Assembly: GCA_030653385.1 (NCBI GenBank)
Contig: JAURZM010000073.1
Coordinates: forward strand, 1 to 55,839
DNA: 55,839 nt
Origin: Rubrivivax sp.
Lineage (GTDB): Bacteria; Pseudomonadota; Gammaproteobacteria; Burkholderiales; Burkholderiaceae_C
Reading direction: 5' to 3'
The number at the start of each line of letters is the position of its first letter. Position 1 is the first letter of the stretch. The position numbers were made by a program, and so were the translations under genes. Below the pieces are notes generated by a model. That model was not told the DNA's origin. It saw only the letters and a list, made by a program, of their open reading frames with translations, and ran no database searches. Positions 40,679 to 49,889 of the stretch are shown in pieces.

Positions 40679-41770
40679 TCATGCGCTGAGGTCGTTCACC
40701 GGCCGAGGTTCAAAAACACCGTCCAGCAGCGTGCGTGCCACAGCCTGCAGTGTGGCCGGTGTGCCGTCGACCAGGTCCACCACCTGGCTGGCGGCAAAGC
40801 CGCTGAAGTTGCGGGGCATCGACTTCAGGTAGCCCGGGTCGTAGTGTGTGCTGAGCAGTTCTTCCACCATCGACCCCATCTCACCCTGGCGAGCCGCCTG
40901 CTGCCAGCGTTCCACCGTCTTGGCGCCACGCAGTTCACGCAGCAGGTCCAGCCGCTCGCACAAGGCCTCGACGTTGTCGACGAAGTGCGCGTAGTCCTGC
41001 AGCAGGAAAGCCACACGGGCGGCCAGCGGCATCTGCACCTGAACCACCGGCGCCACCCGCATGCGCTGGAGCAGCGCTTCGGGCAGGCGCAGGCGGCCGA
41101 TGGTCCGGCTCTCGCCTTCCACCCAGACCGGGCGCGCCGGGTCCAAGCCACGCAGCACCTGCCACAGCTGCGTTTCGAAGGCCTTCTGCGAAGGTTGCTG
41201 ATCCCCCGGCACCAGGCCCAGCACACTGCCGCGGTGCAAGGCCAGGCCTTCCAGGTCCAGCACCTGCGCGCCCTGTTCGGCCAGCGCCTGCAGCAGGCGG
41301 CTCTTGGCCGACCCGGTGCGGCCGCACAACACGCGGTAGTTCAGGCGTGCGGCCAGTGCCGGTGTCTGCTCGACCACCGTGCGGCGAAAGCCCTGGTAGC
41401 CGCCATCGAGCACATGCACGGTGAAGCCGATCTGGTCCAGCACCAGCGACAAAGAGCCCGAGCGCTGGCCGCCGCGCCAGCAATACACCAGCGGCCGCCA
41501 GCTGCGGGGGTGGTCCATCACGTGGACCTGCAAGTGGCGCGCGATGTTCATGGACACCAACGCGGCGCCACGCTTGCGCGCTTCGAAGGGCGAGACCTGC
41601 TTGTATTCGGTGCCCACCGAAGCCCGCTCGGCGTCGTTCAGCACCGGCCAGTTGACGGCGCCGGGCAGGTGGTCATGGGCGAACTCGGCTTCGCTGCGGG
41701 CGTCGATCACGGTGTCGAAGCTGGCCCACTGCAGCAGGGCCTCGTCGGCGGCGATGCGTTTCAGGCCCAT
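40679..41770 (-). CDS. mnmH: tRNA 2-selenouridine synthase (MnmH/SelU)
   Basis: The protein has 363 residues. The N-terminal rhodanese domain has DTVIDARSEAEFAHDHLPGAVNWP near 19-42 and the active-site loop YCWRGGQRSGSL near 96-107, whose Cys carries selenium or sulfur. The P-loop domain follows with CGRTGSAKSRLL near 149-160, where the usual glycine before the Walker A lysine is Ala. The enzyme swaps sulfur for selenium in wobble 2-thiouridines of tRNA via a geranylated intermediate. selD is not in the window. It lies 30 bases downstream of glnD on the same strand. Confidence 0.93.
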   Translation of the reverse strand: MGLKRIAADEALLQWASFDTVIDARSEAEFAHDHLPGAVNWPVLNDAERASVGTEYKQVSPFEARKRGAALVSMNIARHLQVHVMDHPRSWRPLVYCWRGGQRSGSLSLVLDQIGFTVHVLDGGYQGFRRTVVEQTPALAARLNYRVLCGRTGSAKSRLLQALAEQGAQVLDLEGLALHRGSVLGLVPGDQQPSQKAFETQLWQVLRGLDPARPVWVEGESRTIGRLRLPEALLQRMRVAPVVQVQMPLAARVAFLLQDYAHFVDNVEALCERLDLLRELRGAKTVERWQQAARQGEMGSMVEELLSTHYDPGYLKSMPRNFSGFAASQVVDLVDGTPATLQAVARTLLDGVFEPRPVNDLSA

Positions 41771-41800
41771 CGGCTCATCTGCCCGGCTGTTCGCCGCCGC

Positions 41801-44407
41801 TCAGGCCGGCGCCGCCACGGCGTCCAGCAGCTCGGTTTCGATGCGCAGCTGGGCACGCGGTTTCTGCAGTTCGGGGCCGTCGACCAGAAAGGTGTCTTCC
41901 ACCCGTTCACCCAGGGTCGTGATCTTGGCCAGTTGCAGGTTGACCTGGTTCTTGGCCATCACCCGCGCAATGGCGTAGAGCAAGCCCGAGCGGTCGCTGG
42001 CCGAGACCGTGAGCAGCCAGCGTTGCGCGCGTTCGTCAGGCGCCAGCGACACCCGCGGCTTGACCGGAAAGCTGCGCACGCGGCGCGACACCCGCCCGCT
42101 GCGTGGGTCGGGCAGCGGGCCGGTGGAAGCCAGTGCCAGCGTGGCCTGCGTTTCCACCAGCGAGATCAGGTCGCGGTAGCCGCCGGGGCTGTCGGGCGCG
42201 TTGCCGGGTGTGGCCACGACCTGGAAGGTGTCCAGCGCATAACCGGCACGTGTGGTGTGGATCTTGGCGTCCTGGATGCTGAAGCCGGCGCTGTCGAAAT
42301 AACCGCAGATGCGCGCAAACAGGTCGGGGCGGTCGGGGCAGTAGACCAGCACCTGCAGGCCGTCGCCCACCGACGAGGTGCGGGCAAAAACCTTGGGGCC
42401 CGCAGCGGCCACGTGCCGCCACAGGCTGCGTGCGTGCCAGGCGATGTCGGCCGCTTCGTGTCGGGCGAAGTAGCTGATTTCGAGCGTGCGCCACAGCGGT
42501 TCTTCGGTGCCGGGCAAAGCGCTGTGCAGCGCCAGGTTCTGCCGCGCTTCCTGCTTGCGCGCTTCGATTTCCGCACCGGGGTCGGGTTGTGCGCCACCCA
42601 GGGCACGCAGTGTCAGCCGGTACAGGTCTTCCAGCAGCTTGCCCTTCCAGGCGTTCCACACCTTGGGGCCGGTGCCGCGGATGTCGGCCACCGTCAGCAG
42701 GTACAGCGCCACCAGGTAGCGCGGGGTGCCCACCAGCTTGGCGAAGTCGCGGATGACGTCGGCGTCGGACAGGTCTTCCTTCTGCGCGATGCGGCTCATC
42801 GTGAGGTGGTGCTTGACCAGGAACTCGATCAGCCGCGTGTCTTCCTTGCCCACGCCGTGGTCGCGGCAGAAGCGACGCACTTCGACCTGGCCCAGCTCGG
42901 AATGGTCGCCACCGCGGCCCTTGGCGATGTCGTGGAACAGCGCCGCCACGTACAGTGCCCAGGGCCTGTCCCACTGCGCCGCCAGCTGGCTGCAGAAGGG
43001 GTACTCGTGGGCGTGTTCTGGAATGAAGAAGCGGCGCATGTTGCGCATCACCATCACGATGTGCTGGTCCACCGTGTAGACATGGAACAGGTCGTGCTGC
43101 ATGCGACCGACGATGCGCCGGAACACCCACAGGTAACGCCCCAGCACGCTGGTCTGGTTCATCAGCCGCATCGCGTGCGTGGTGCCGCGTGGCTGGCGCA
43201 GGATGTCCATGAACAGCTCGCGGTTGATGGGGTCGCGGCGGAAGGCCGCGTCCATCACGTTGCGGGCGTTGTACAGGGCGCGCAGGGTGCGTGCGCTCAG
43301 GCCCTGCAGGCCGGGGGTCTGCTGGTAGACCAGGAAGGTCTCCAGGATGGCGTGCGGGTTGTCGATGTACAGGTCGTCGCTGGCCACCTCCAGCATGCCG
43401 GCGCGGTCGAAAAAACGCGCGGTGATGGGCCGCATCGGCGTGGTTTCAGACCCGCTGATGCGCTCTTCGATGTTCAGCATCAGGATCTGGTTGAGCTGCG
43501 TCACCGCCTTGGCTGCCCAGTAGTAGCGGTGCATCAGCACCTCGCTGCTGCGCTGGCTTTCGCTGGCCCGATAGCCGAAACTTTCTGCTACGGCGGTCTG
43601 CAGGTCGAACACCAGGCGGTCCTCGCGACGCCCGGCCACCATGTGCAGCCGCGCGCGGATCAGCTTCAGCGTGCCTTCGTGTTTGACCAGCTGGCTGGCT
43701 TCGAAAGGCGTGATCAGGCCCTTGCTGGCCAGTTCGCCCCAGGTGCGACCCAGGCCGGCAGCACGTGCGACCCAGATCACCACCTGCAGGTCGCGCAGGC
43801 CACCCGGGCTTTCCTTGCAATTCGGTTCCAGCGCATAGGGCGTGCCTTCGTACTTCACGTGACGCTGCTGCATTTCCAGCGTCTTGGCGCGCAGGAAGTT
43901 GCCGGCATCCATGGCCAGGTCCTGCGTCCTGCGGAACTGCGTGAACAGGCGCCGCGCGCCGCACACCAGGCGCGATTCGAGCAAGGCGGTCTGCACGGTG
44001 ACGTCGCGTTCGGCCTCGGCCACACACTCGGCCACGGTGCGCACCGAAGAGCCGATCTCCAGGCCGGTGTCCCAGCAGGCGGTGACAAAACGCTCGACCG
44101 CACCGCGCTCTTCTTCGTCGGGCTCGGCAGGCAGCAGAACCAGCACGTCGACGTCGGAATGCGGGAACAGTTCGCCGCGTCCGTAACCACCCACGGCCAC
44201 CAGCGCGGCCTGGACAGGCAGGCCGGCCTGCGTCCACAAGGCCGCCAGGATGCTGTCGACATGGCGCGCCAGTGCACGCACCAGCTGCCCCGCCACCGTG
44301 GCGTTGGCGCGCGACTGTGCGAAGTGTTCCAGCAGCTCGGCCTTGCCGTCGCGGAACTGCGCCCGCAGGGCCACCACGCTGCCCACGGCCTGGGGCACGG
44401 CGGACAT
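41801..44407 (-). CDS. glnD: bifunctional uridylyltransferase/uridylyl-removing enzyme GlnD
   Basis: The protein has 868 residues from the ATG at 44407, five bases after map. The nucleotidyltransferase motif GGYGRGELFPHSDVDVLVLL is near 72-91. The HD phosphohydrolase site LFHDIAKGRGGDHSELG is near 482-498, and two C-terminal ACT domains lie near 680-760 and 790-865. GlnD senses glutamine through the ACT domains and adds or removes UMP on PII proteins, thereby setting glutamine synthetase activity and nitrogen control. The map-glnD order is common in betaproteobacteria. Confidence 0.97.
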   Translation of the reverse strand: MSAVPQAVGSVVALRAQFRDGKAELLEHFAQSRANATVAGQLVRALARHVDSILAALWTQAGLPVQAALVAVGGYGRGELFPHSDVDVLVLLPAEPDEEERGAVERFVTACWDTGLEIGSSVRTVAECVAEAERDVTVQTALLESRLVCGARRLFTQFRRTQDLAMDAGNFLRAKTLEMQQRHVKYEGTPYALEPNCKESPGGLRDLQVVIWVARAAGLGRTWGELASKGLITPFEASQLVKHEGTLKLIRARLHMVAGRREDRLVFDLQTAVAESFGYRASESQRSSEVLMHRYYWAAKAVTQLNQILMLNIEERISGSETTPMRPITARFFDRAGMLEVASDDLYIDNPHAILETFLVYQQTPGLQGLSARTLRALYNARNVMDAAFRRDPINRELFMDILRQPRGTTHAMRLMNQTSVLGRYLWVFRRIVGRMQHDLFHVYTVDQHIVMVMRNMRRFFIPEHAHEYPFCSQLAAQWDRPWALYVAALFHDIAKGRGGDHSELGQVEVRRFCRDHGVGKEDTRLIEFLVKHHLTMSRIAQKEDLSDADVIRDFAKLVGTPRYLVALYLLTVADIRGTGPKVWNAWKGKLLEDLYRLTLRALGGAQPDPGAEIEARKQEARQNLALHSALPGTEEPLWRTLEISYFARHEAADIAWHARSLWRHVAAAGPKVFARTSSVGDGLQVLVYCPDRPDLFARICGYFDSAGFSIQDAKIHTTRAGYALDTFQVVATPGNAPDSPGGYRDLISLVETQATLALASTGPLPDPRSGRVSRRVRSFPVKPRVSLAPDERAQRWLLTVSASDRSGLLYAIARVMAKNQVNLQLAKITTLGERVEDTFLVDGPELQKPRAQLRIETELLDAVAAPA

Positions 44408-44412
44408 TGCGG

Positions 44413-45264
44413 TCAGCTGGTCACGGCAACAGGCAGACCGTAGCCGGCAGGCGCGAAGGCCGGCGGCGGCGGGCTGCCGGCGCTGACCGTCAGCACCTCG
44501 TAGCCGGTCTCGGTGACCAGCACGGTGTGTTCCCACTGCGCCGACAGGCTGCGGTCGCGGGTCACGATGGTCCAACCGTCGTAGGGGCGGTTGCCCTTGC
44601 GGTCTTCCTTGATGTCGCGCTTGCCGGCGTTGATCATGGGCTCGATCGTGAAGATCATGCCCGGCGCCAGCTCTTCCAGCGTGCCCGGCCGGCCGTAGTG
44701 CAGCACCTGCGGTTCTTCGTGGAAGCGCGCGCCCACGCCGTGGCCGCAGAATTCGCGCACGACGCTGAAGCCGGCGTTTTCGGCGAAGGTCTGGATCGAG
44801 TGACCGATGTCACCCAGCCGCGCACCGGGTTTGACCTGGACGATGCCCTTCCACATGGCTTCAAAGGTGATCTGGCACAGGCGCCTGGCGGCGATGCTGC
44901 CTTCGCCCACCACGTACATGCGGCTGTTGTCGCCGTGCCAGCCATCTTTGATGATGGTGACGTCGATGTTGACGATGTCACCGTCTTTCAGCGGCCGGTT
45001 GTCGGGGATGCCATGGCACACCACGTCGTTCAGGCTGCTGCACAAGGAAGCCGGGTAGGCGGGGTAACCGGCGGGCTGGTAACCCAGCGTGGCGGGGATG
45101 CCAGCCTGCACATGCACCATGTGGTCGTGTGCCAGGCGGTCGAGTTCCAGCGTGGTCACACCGGCCTTGACGTGGGGGGTCAGCAGGTCCAGCACTTCGC
45201 TGGCCAGACGGCCGGCCAGGCGCATGCCTTCGATGTCGGCCGGGGATTTGATGGGTATCGGCAT
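44413..45264 (-). CDS. map: methionine aminopeptidase type I
   Basis: The protein has 283 residues from the ATG at 45264. Metal-ligand motifs appear in order: NIDVTIIKDGWHGDNSRMY near 107-125 (two Asp), FCGHGVGARFHEEP near 180-193 (His), MIFTIEPMIN near 212-221 (Glu), and SAQWEHTVLVTETGYE near 248-263 (Glu). It removes the initiator methionine from new proteins. A Pro/Ala-rich tail of about 18 residues extends beyond the usual end. It heads the map-glnD-mnmH leftward transcript; purL is divergent, 63 bases away. Confidence 0.97.
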   Translation of the reverse strand: MPIPIKSPADIEGMRLAGRLASEVLDLLTPHVKAGVTTLELDRLAHDHMVHVQAGIPATLGYQPAGYPAYPASLCSSLNDVVCHGIPDNRPLKDGDIVNIDVTIIKDGWHGDNSRMYVVGEGSIAARRLCQITFEAMWKGIVQVKPGARLGDIGHSIQTFAENAGFSVVREFCGHGVGARFHEEPQVLHYGRPGTLEELAPGMIFTIEPMINAGKRDIKEDRKGNRPYDGWTIVTRDRSLSAQWEHTVLVTETGYEVLTVSAGSPPPPAFAPAGYGLPVAVTS

Positions 45265-45327
45265 CCCGAGAGTATCCCACCGGCCCCTAAAATCGCGGGT
45301 TTCCCCTTCAGCCCGGCCCGGGACCGC

Positions 45328-48300
45328 ATGAGCGCAACGCCCTTCCATCTGATGCACTTCGAGGGCGGCAGTGCGCTCTCGGCCTTTCGCGCCCAGGCGC
45401 TGCTGGCCCGATTGCAGACCGTCTGCCCACGCATCAACGGGGTAGCCGCCCGCTTTGTGCACTGGGCCGCCTTCGATGCACAGCCCGACCGCGCGACGGT
45501 TGACAAACTTCAGGCCCTGCTGGACCACGGGGACAACTTCGCCGGGCCCGCACAAGGCGAAAGGGTGGTCGTGATGCCCCGCCTGGGCACCGTGTCACCG
45601 TGGGCCAGCAAGGCCACCGACATCGCGCGCAACTGTGGGCTGGTGCTGCACCGCGTGGAACGGGTCACCGAGTTCACGCTGTCGCTGAAAGCCGGCCTGC
45701 TGAGCGCAGCCAAGCCCTTGAGCGCAGAAGAACGTGCCGCGGCTGCCGCGCTGCTGCACGACCGCATGACCGAACATGTGGCTTTCGAGCGCGAAGCCGC
45801 CGTGCACCTGTTCGACAGCCGCCAGGCCGAGCCGCTGGCGCATGTCGACCTGCTGGGCCGGGGCCGCGATGCGCTGGTGCAGGCCAACACCGAGTTCGGC
45901 CTGGCGCTGTCGGCCGACGAGATCGACTACCTGGTGGATGCGTTTGGCAAGCTGGGCCGCAACCCCAGCGACGTCGAACTGATGATGTTCGCGCAGGCCA
46001 ACAGCGAACACTGCCGCCACAAGATCTTCAACGCGCGCTTCACGGTGGACGGCGTGGACCAGCCGCACAGCCTGTTCGGCATGATCCGCCACACCGAAAA
46101 GTCGAGCCCGCAGCACACGGTGGTGGCCTACGACGACAACGCCGCGGTGATGGAAGGTCACACCGTGCAGCGCTGGCTTCCGCAGGGTTTCACGAACGCA
46201 CCGATCTACGGCGTGCGGCAAGACACTTCGCACGTGCTGATGAAGGTGGAAACACACAACCACCCGACGGCCATCAGCCCCTTTCCGGGTGCCAGCACCG
46301 GCGCCGGCGGCGAGATCCGCGACGAAGGTGCCACCGGGCGTGGTGCCAAGCCAAAGGCCGGGCTGACGGGCTTCAGCGTCAGCAACCTGCACCTGCCCGG
46401 CACCGACGAACCGTGGGAGCAGAAGCCCATCGGCAAGCCCGAGCACATCGCCAGCGCCTTGCAGATCATGACCGAGGGCCCGCTGGGTGGCGCGGCTTTC
46501 AACAACGAATTCGGCCGGCCCAACCTGGGCGGCTACTTCCGTGTCTTCGAGCAGGACGTGGCCGGTGTGCGGCGTGGTTACCACAAGCCCATCATGATTG
46601 CCGGTGGGCTGGGCAGCATCAGCGCCAGCCAGGTCAAGAAGCTGCCCTTTGGGGCCGGCACGCTGCTGGTGCAACTGGGCGGGCCTGGCATGCGCATCGG
46701 CATGGGCGGTGGCGCGGCCAGTTCCATGGCCGCGGGCAGCAACACCGCGGCGCTGGACTTCGACAGCGTGCAACGTGGCAACCCCGAGATCGAACGCCGC
46801 GCACAGGAAGTCATCAACCACTGCTGGGCGCTCGGTGACATGAACCCCGTGATGGCCATCCACGACGTGGGTGCAGGTGGCATCAGCAACGCCTTCCCCG
46901 AACTGGTGGACGGCGCCGGCAAGGGCGCGCGTTTCGACATGCAGAAGGTGCCACTGGAAGAAAGTGGCCTGGCGCCGAAAGAAATCTGGTGCAACGAAAG
47001 CCAGGAGCGTTATGTCCTGGCCATCAACCCCGACCTGATGCCGCTCTTCGTGCAGATGGCCGAGCGCGAGCGGTGCCCTTACGCCGTGGTCGGTGTGACC
47101 ACCGACGAACGCGAACTGATCCTGGAAGACGGCGCTGGTGGCGAACGTGTCATCGACATGCCGATGGACGTGCTGCTGGGCAAACCGCCCAAGACCCACC
47201 GCGACGTGCAGCGCGTGGCACGCAGCGAAACGCCGCTGAACCTGACCGGCGTGAAGCTCGAACGGGTGGCGCTGGACGTGTTGCGCCACCCCACGGTGGC
47301 CAGCAAGCGCTTTCTCATCACCATCGGCGACCGCAGCGTGGGTGGTCTGAACCACCGCGACCCGATGGTCGGCCCCTGGCAAGTGCCAGTGGCCGATTGC
47401 GCGGTCACGCTGGCCGACTACAGCGGCTTCGCCGGCGAAGCCATGGCCATGGGCGAACGCACGCCGCTGGCGGCGCTGCACGGCCCGGCCAGCGGCCGCA
47501 TGGCGGTGGCCGAGGCCATCACCAACCTGCTGGCCGCGCCCATCGAGTTGAGTCGCGTGAAGCTCAGCGCCAACTGGATGGCCGCCTGCGGCGAAGCCGG
47601 CGAAGACGCGGCGCTGTTCGACACCGTGAAGGCTGTCGGTCTGGAGTTGTGCCCGGCGCTGGGCGTGGGCATTCCGGTGGGCAAGGATTCGCTGTCGATG
47701 CGCACACGCTGGCAGGCCGGTGAGACTGCCAAACAGGTCACGGCCCCGGTGTCGCTGATCGTCACCGCTTTTGCGTCGCTGGCCGACGTGCGGGGCACCT
47801 TGACACCCCAACTGCAGCCGGGCGACACGACGCTGGTGCTGATCGACCTGGGCCAAGGCAAGAAGCGCATGGCCGGCAGCATGCTGGCACAGGTGCTGGG
47901 CCAGTTCGGCTGTCAACAGCAAGACGGTGTGCCCGACCTGGACGATGCGCAGCAGCTCAAGCAACTGGTGGCCGCCATCAACACGCTGCGAGGGCAGGGC
48001 CGCATCCTGGCCTACCACGACATCAGCGACGGCGGCCTGTGGGCCACGGTGTGCGAGATGGCCTTTGCCGGCCACCTGGGCGTGAGCCTGAACGTCGACA
48101 TCCTGGTCACCGAAAGCGATGGCATCGGTGACAGCCGTGCCGAGTACGGCGACTCCAAGAACTGGGCCGCTCAGGTCGGCGAACGCCGCAATGAACTGAC
48201 GCTGAAGGCGCTGTTCAACGAAGAGATCGGGGTTGTCATCCAGGTGCCCACTGCCGTGCGCAACGAAGTCATGGCCACGCTGCGTGAACATGGCCTGAGC

Positions 48301-49326
48301 CGCCACACCCACTTCATCGGCAAACCCAACGACCGCGCTGCGATGGAAGTCTGGCGCGATGCCAAGTGCCAGTTCAGTGCGCCCTTGCACACCTTGCACC
48401 AGCAGTGGGACGAAGTCAGCTGGCGCATCACACACCTGCGCGACAACCCGGCCTGTGCCGACGCGGAACACCAGGCCGCCGGCGACCCCGCCGACCCGGG
48501 CCTGCACGTGCAGCTGAGCTTCGACCCGGCAGAAGACATCGCTGCACCGTACGTCAACAGCACGCGCCCCAAGCTGGCCATCCTGCGCGAGCAGGGCGTG
48601 AACTCCCATGTCGAGATGAGCTACGCCATGGCGCAGGCCGGCTTCGACACCTTCGACGTGCACATGAGCGACCTGCAGGCCGGCCGCACAAAGCTGGCGG
48701 ACTACCAGGGCATCGTGGCCTGCGGCGGTTTCAGCTACGGCGACACCTTGGGCGCGGGTGAAGGCTGGGCGCGCAGCATCCTCTTCAACCCGGCGCTGGC
48801 CGAAGCTTTTGCGCAGTTCTTCAATCGCACCGACACCTTCGGCCTGGGTGTGTGCAACGGCTGCCAGATGTTTGCGGCGCTGGCGCCCATCATCCCGGGC
48901 GCCCAGGCGTGGCCCAGGTTCACGCGCAACAAGAGCGAGCAGTTCGAAGCCCGCCTGTCGCTGGTGGAAGTGCTGGACTCACCCAGCTTCTTCTTCCAGG
49001 GCATGGCCGGCAGCCGCCTGCCCATTGCGGTGGCGCACGGCGAAGGTTTTGCCGACTTCAGCCGGCGCGGCGACACGAAGACGGTTCACCGCGCGATGCG
49101 CTTCGTGAACCACCACGGCGCCGCCACAGAGACCTATCCGTTCAACCCCAATGGCAGCCCCGGCGGCCTGACCGCGGTGACCACGCCCGACGGCCGCTTC
49201 ACCGCGCTGATGCCGCACCCCGAGCGGGTGTTCCGCAATCTGCAGATGAGCTGGACGGCAGGCGAGTGCTCGGCGCACAGCCCGTGGACACGCATGTTCG
49301 CCAACGCCAGGCGCTGGACCGCTTGA
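45328..49326 (+). CDS. purL: phosphoribosylformylglycinamidine synthase (single-chain PurL)
   Basis: The protein has 1332 residues, the normal size of the large proteobacterial form. An N-terminal PurS-like domain (about 1-150) comes first. Two AIR synthase-like halves follow, with MMFAQANSEHCRHKIF near 218-233, KVETHNHPTAISPFPGASTGAGGEIRD near 307-333, and a second ATP-site half. A C-terminal class I glutamine amidotransferase has the nucleophile Cys in GLGVCNGCQM near 1172-1181 and the His-Glu pair in PHPERVFR near 1298-1305. It makes FGAM from FGAR, glutamine and ATP in purine synthesis, the step after PurN. Confidence 0.98.
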   Translation: MSATPFHLMHFEGGSALSAFRAQALLARLQTVCPRINGVAARFVHWAAFDAQPDRATVDKLQALLDHGDNFAGPAQGERVVVMPRLGTVSPWASKATDIARNCGLVLHRVERVTEFTLSLKAGLLSAAKPLSAEERAAAAALLHDRMTEHVAFEREAAVHLFDSRQAEPLAHVDLLGRGRDALVQANTEFGLALSADEIDYLVDAFGKLGRNPSDVELMMFAQANSEHCRHKIFNARFTVDGVDQPHSLFGMIRHTEKSSPQHTVVAYDDNAAVMEGHTVQRWLPQGFTNAPIYGVRQDTSHVLMKVETHNHPTAISPFPGASTGAGGEIRDEGATGRGAKPKAGLTGFSVSNLHLPGTDEPWEQKPIGKPEHIASALQIMTEGPLGGAAFNNEFGRPNLGGYFRVFEQDVAGVRRGYHKPIMIAGGLGSISASQVKKLPFGAGTLLVQLGGPGMRIGMGGGAASSMAAGSNTAALDFDSVQRGNPEIERRAQEVINHCWALGDMNPVMAIHDVGAGGISNAFPELVDGAGKGARFDMQKVPLEESGLAPKEIWCNESQERYVLAINPDLMPLFVQMAERERCPYAVVGVTTDERELILEDGAGGERVIDMPMDVLLGKPPKTHRDVQRVARSETPLNLTGVKLERVALDVLRHPTVASKRFLITIGDRSVGGLNHRDPMVGPWQVPVADCAVTLADYSGFAGEAMAMGERTPLAALHGPASGRMAVAEAITNLLAAPIELSRVKLSANWMAACGEAGEDAALFDTVKAVGLELCPALGVGIPVGKDSLSMRTRWQAGETAKQVTAPVSLIVTAFASLADVRGTLTPQLQPGDTTLVLIDLGQGKKRMAGSMLAQVLGQFGCQQQDGVPDLDDAQQLKQLVAAINTLRGQGRILAYHDISDGGLWATVCEMAFAGHLGVSLNVDILVTESDGIGDSRAEYGDSKNWAAQVGERRNELTLKALFNEEIGVVIQVPTAVRNEVMATLREHGLSRHTHFIGKPNDRAAMEVWRDAKCQFSAPLHTLHQQWDEVSWRITHLRDNPACADAEHQAAGDPADPGLHVQLSFDPAEDIAAPYVNSTRPKLAILREQGVNSHVEMSYAMAQAGFDTFDVHMSDLQAGRTKLADYQGIVACGGFSYGDTLGAGEGWARSILFNPALAEAFAQFFNRTDTFGLGVCNGCQMFAALAPIIPGAQAWPRFTRNKSEQFEARLSLVEVLDSPSFFFQGMAGSRLPIAVAHGEGFADFSRRGDTKTVHRAMRFVNHHGAATETYPFNPNGSPGGLTAVTTPDGRFTALMPHPERVFRNLQMSWTAGECSAHSPWTRMFANARRWTA

Positions 49327-49333
49327 TCACCGT

Positions 49334-49349
49334 CGGGCCCACGGGCCCG
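49334..49349. terminator. palindrome between convergent purL and DUF3096 gene
   Basis: CGGGCCC (49334-49340), AC, GGGCCCG (49343-49349) forms a strong short hairpin eight bases after the purL stop and six bases before the stop of the leftward DUF3096 gene. It could end both transcripts. There is no T-run. Confidence 0.45.
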
Positions 49350-49354
49350 GCGGC

Positions 49355-49507
49355 TCAGAGCCGCATATTGCCCATGCCGAACAGCCCCACCAGGCCCACC
49401 ACGATCAAGTAGATCGCGACGATGTAGTTCAAGAGCCGCGGCATGACCAGGATCAGGATGCCGGCCAGCAGCGACAGGATGGGCGTCAGCCCGAGTTGGA
49501 TGTTCAT
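49355..49507 (-). CDS. DUF3096 family mini membrane protein
   Basis: The protein has 50 residues from the ATG at 49507. Two hydrophobic helices (about 7-23 and 27-45) are joined by a short MPRLLNY turn. The sequence NIQLGLTPILSLLAGILILVMP (first half) is characteristic of the DUF3096 family. It is an inner-membrane protein of unknown role. It is convergent with purL. Confidence 0.85.
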   Translation of the reverse strand: MNIQLGLTPILSLLAGILILVMPRLLNYIVAIYLIVVGLVGLFGMGNMRL

Positions 49508-49706
49508 GCTCTGGGCTCCGGAATCAAGATGCGCGGGGCAGGGCCACCGCCGCCTTGCACGGGGCACTGATGGGCCGGGTTCTCCGCCCACCGCGCCATG
49601 ATGGGCAATCCGGCTCGGGCTTTCAGTGCGCTGTCGCACCGATCGGCGACGGGACTTGCACTTACAAACGGCAGCTGATGCCGCTTGGCCCAGCGAAGGA
49701 ATTGCC

Positions 49707-49889
49707 ATGCCACGAAGAACCGTGAAACCCCGTCCCGCGCCCGTGCCACCCGCCGCGCCGGCCCAGCCCGCGTCGGTGCCCGAACAGCAAGACCGGTTCA
49801 CCTCCGAAGGGGCACCACCGCCGGGCAAGGTGGCCACCGAGCCACCCCGTCTGCCCGACAAGAAAAAGCCCGGCGTTCAGGCGGCCTGA
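49707..49889 (+). CDS. small proline-rich hypothetical protein
   Basis: The protein has 60 residues with AAGGA eight bases before the ATG. It is rich in Pro, Ala and Lys with almost no predicted structure (RPAPVPPAAPAQPASVPEQQ in the middle, then PPRLPDKKKPG). Its good ribosome site supports expression. The composition could also be a chance product of GC-rich DNA. Its 3' end overlaps the convergent LLM-oxidoreductase gene by 13 bases. Confidence 0.5.
   Translation: MPRRTVKPRPAPVPPAAPAQPASVPEQQDRFTSEGAPPPGKVATEPPRLPDKKKPGVQAA

Noticed and set aside
40844..44443. A 1199-codon open frame on the plus strand opposite mnmH and glnD
   Set aside because: It is the antisense of two well-supported genes. 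Its composition (rich in Gln, His, Arg, Ala, Val) is the usual GC-rich antisense shadow, with no domain pattern.
45595..48663. A 1022-codon open frame on the minus strand opposite purL
   Set aside because: purL is complete and has all its motifs in the other frame. The antisense frame has only shadow composition.
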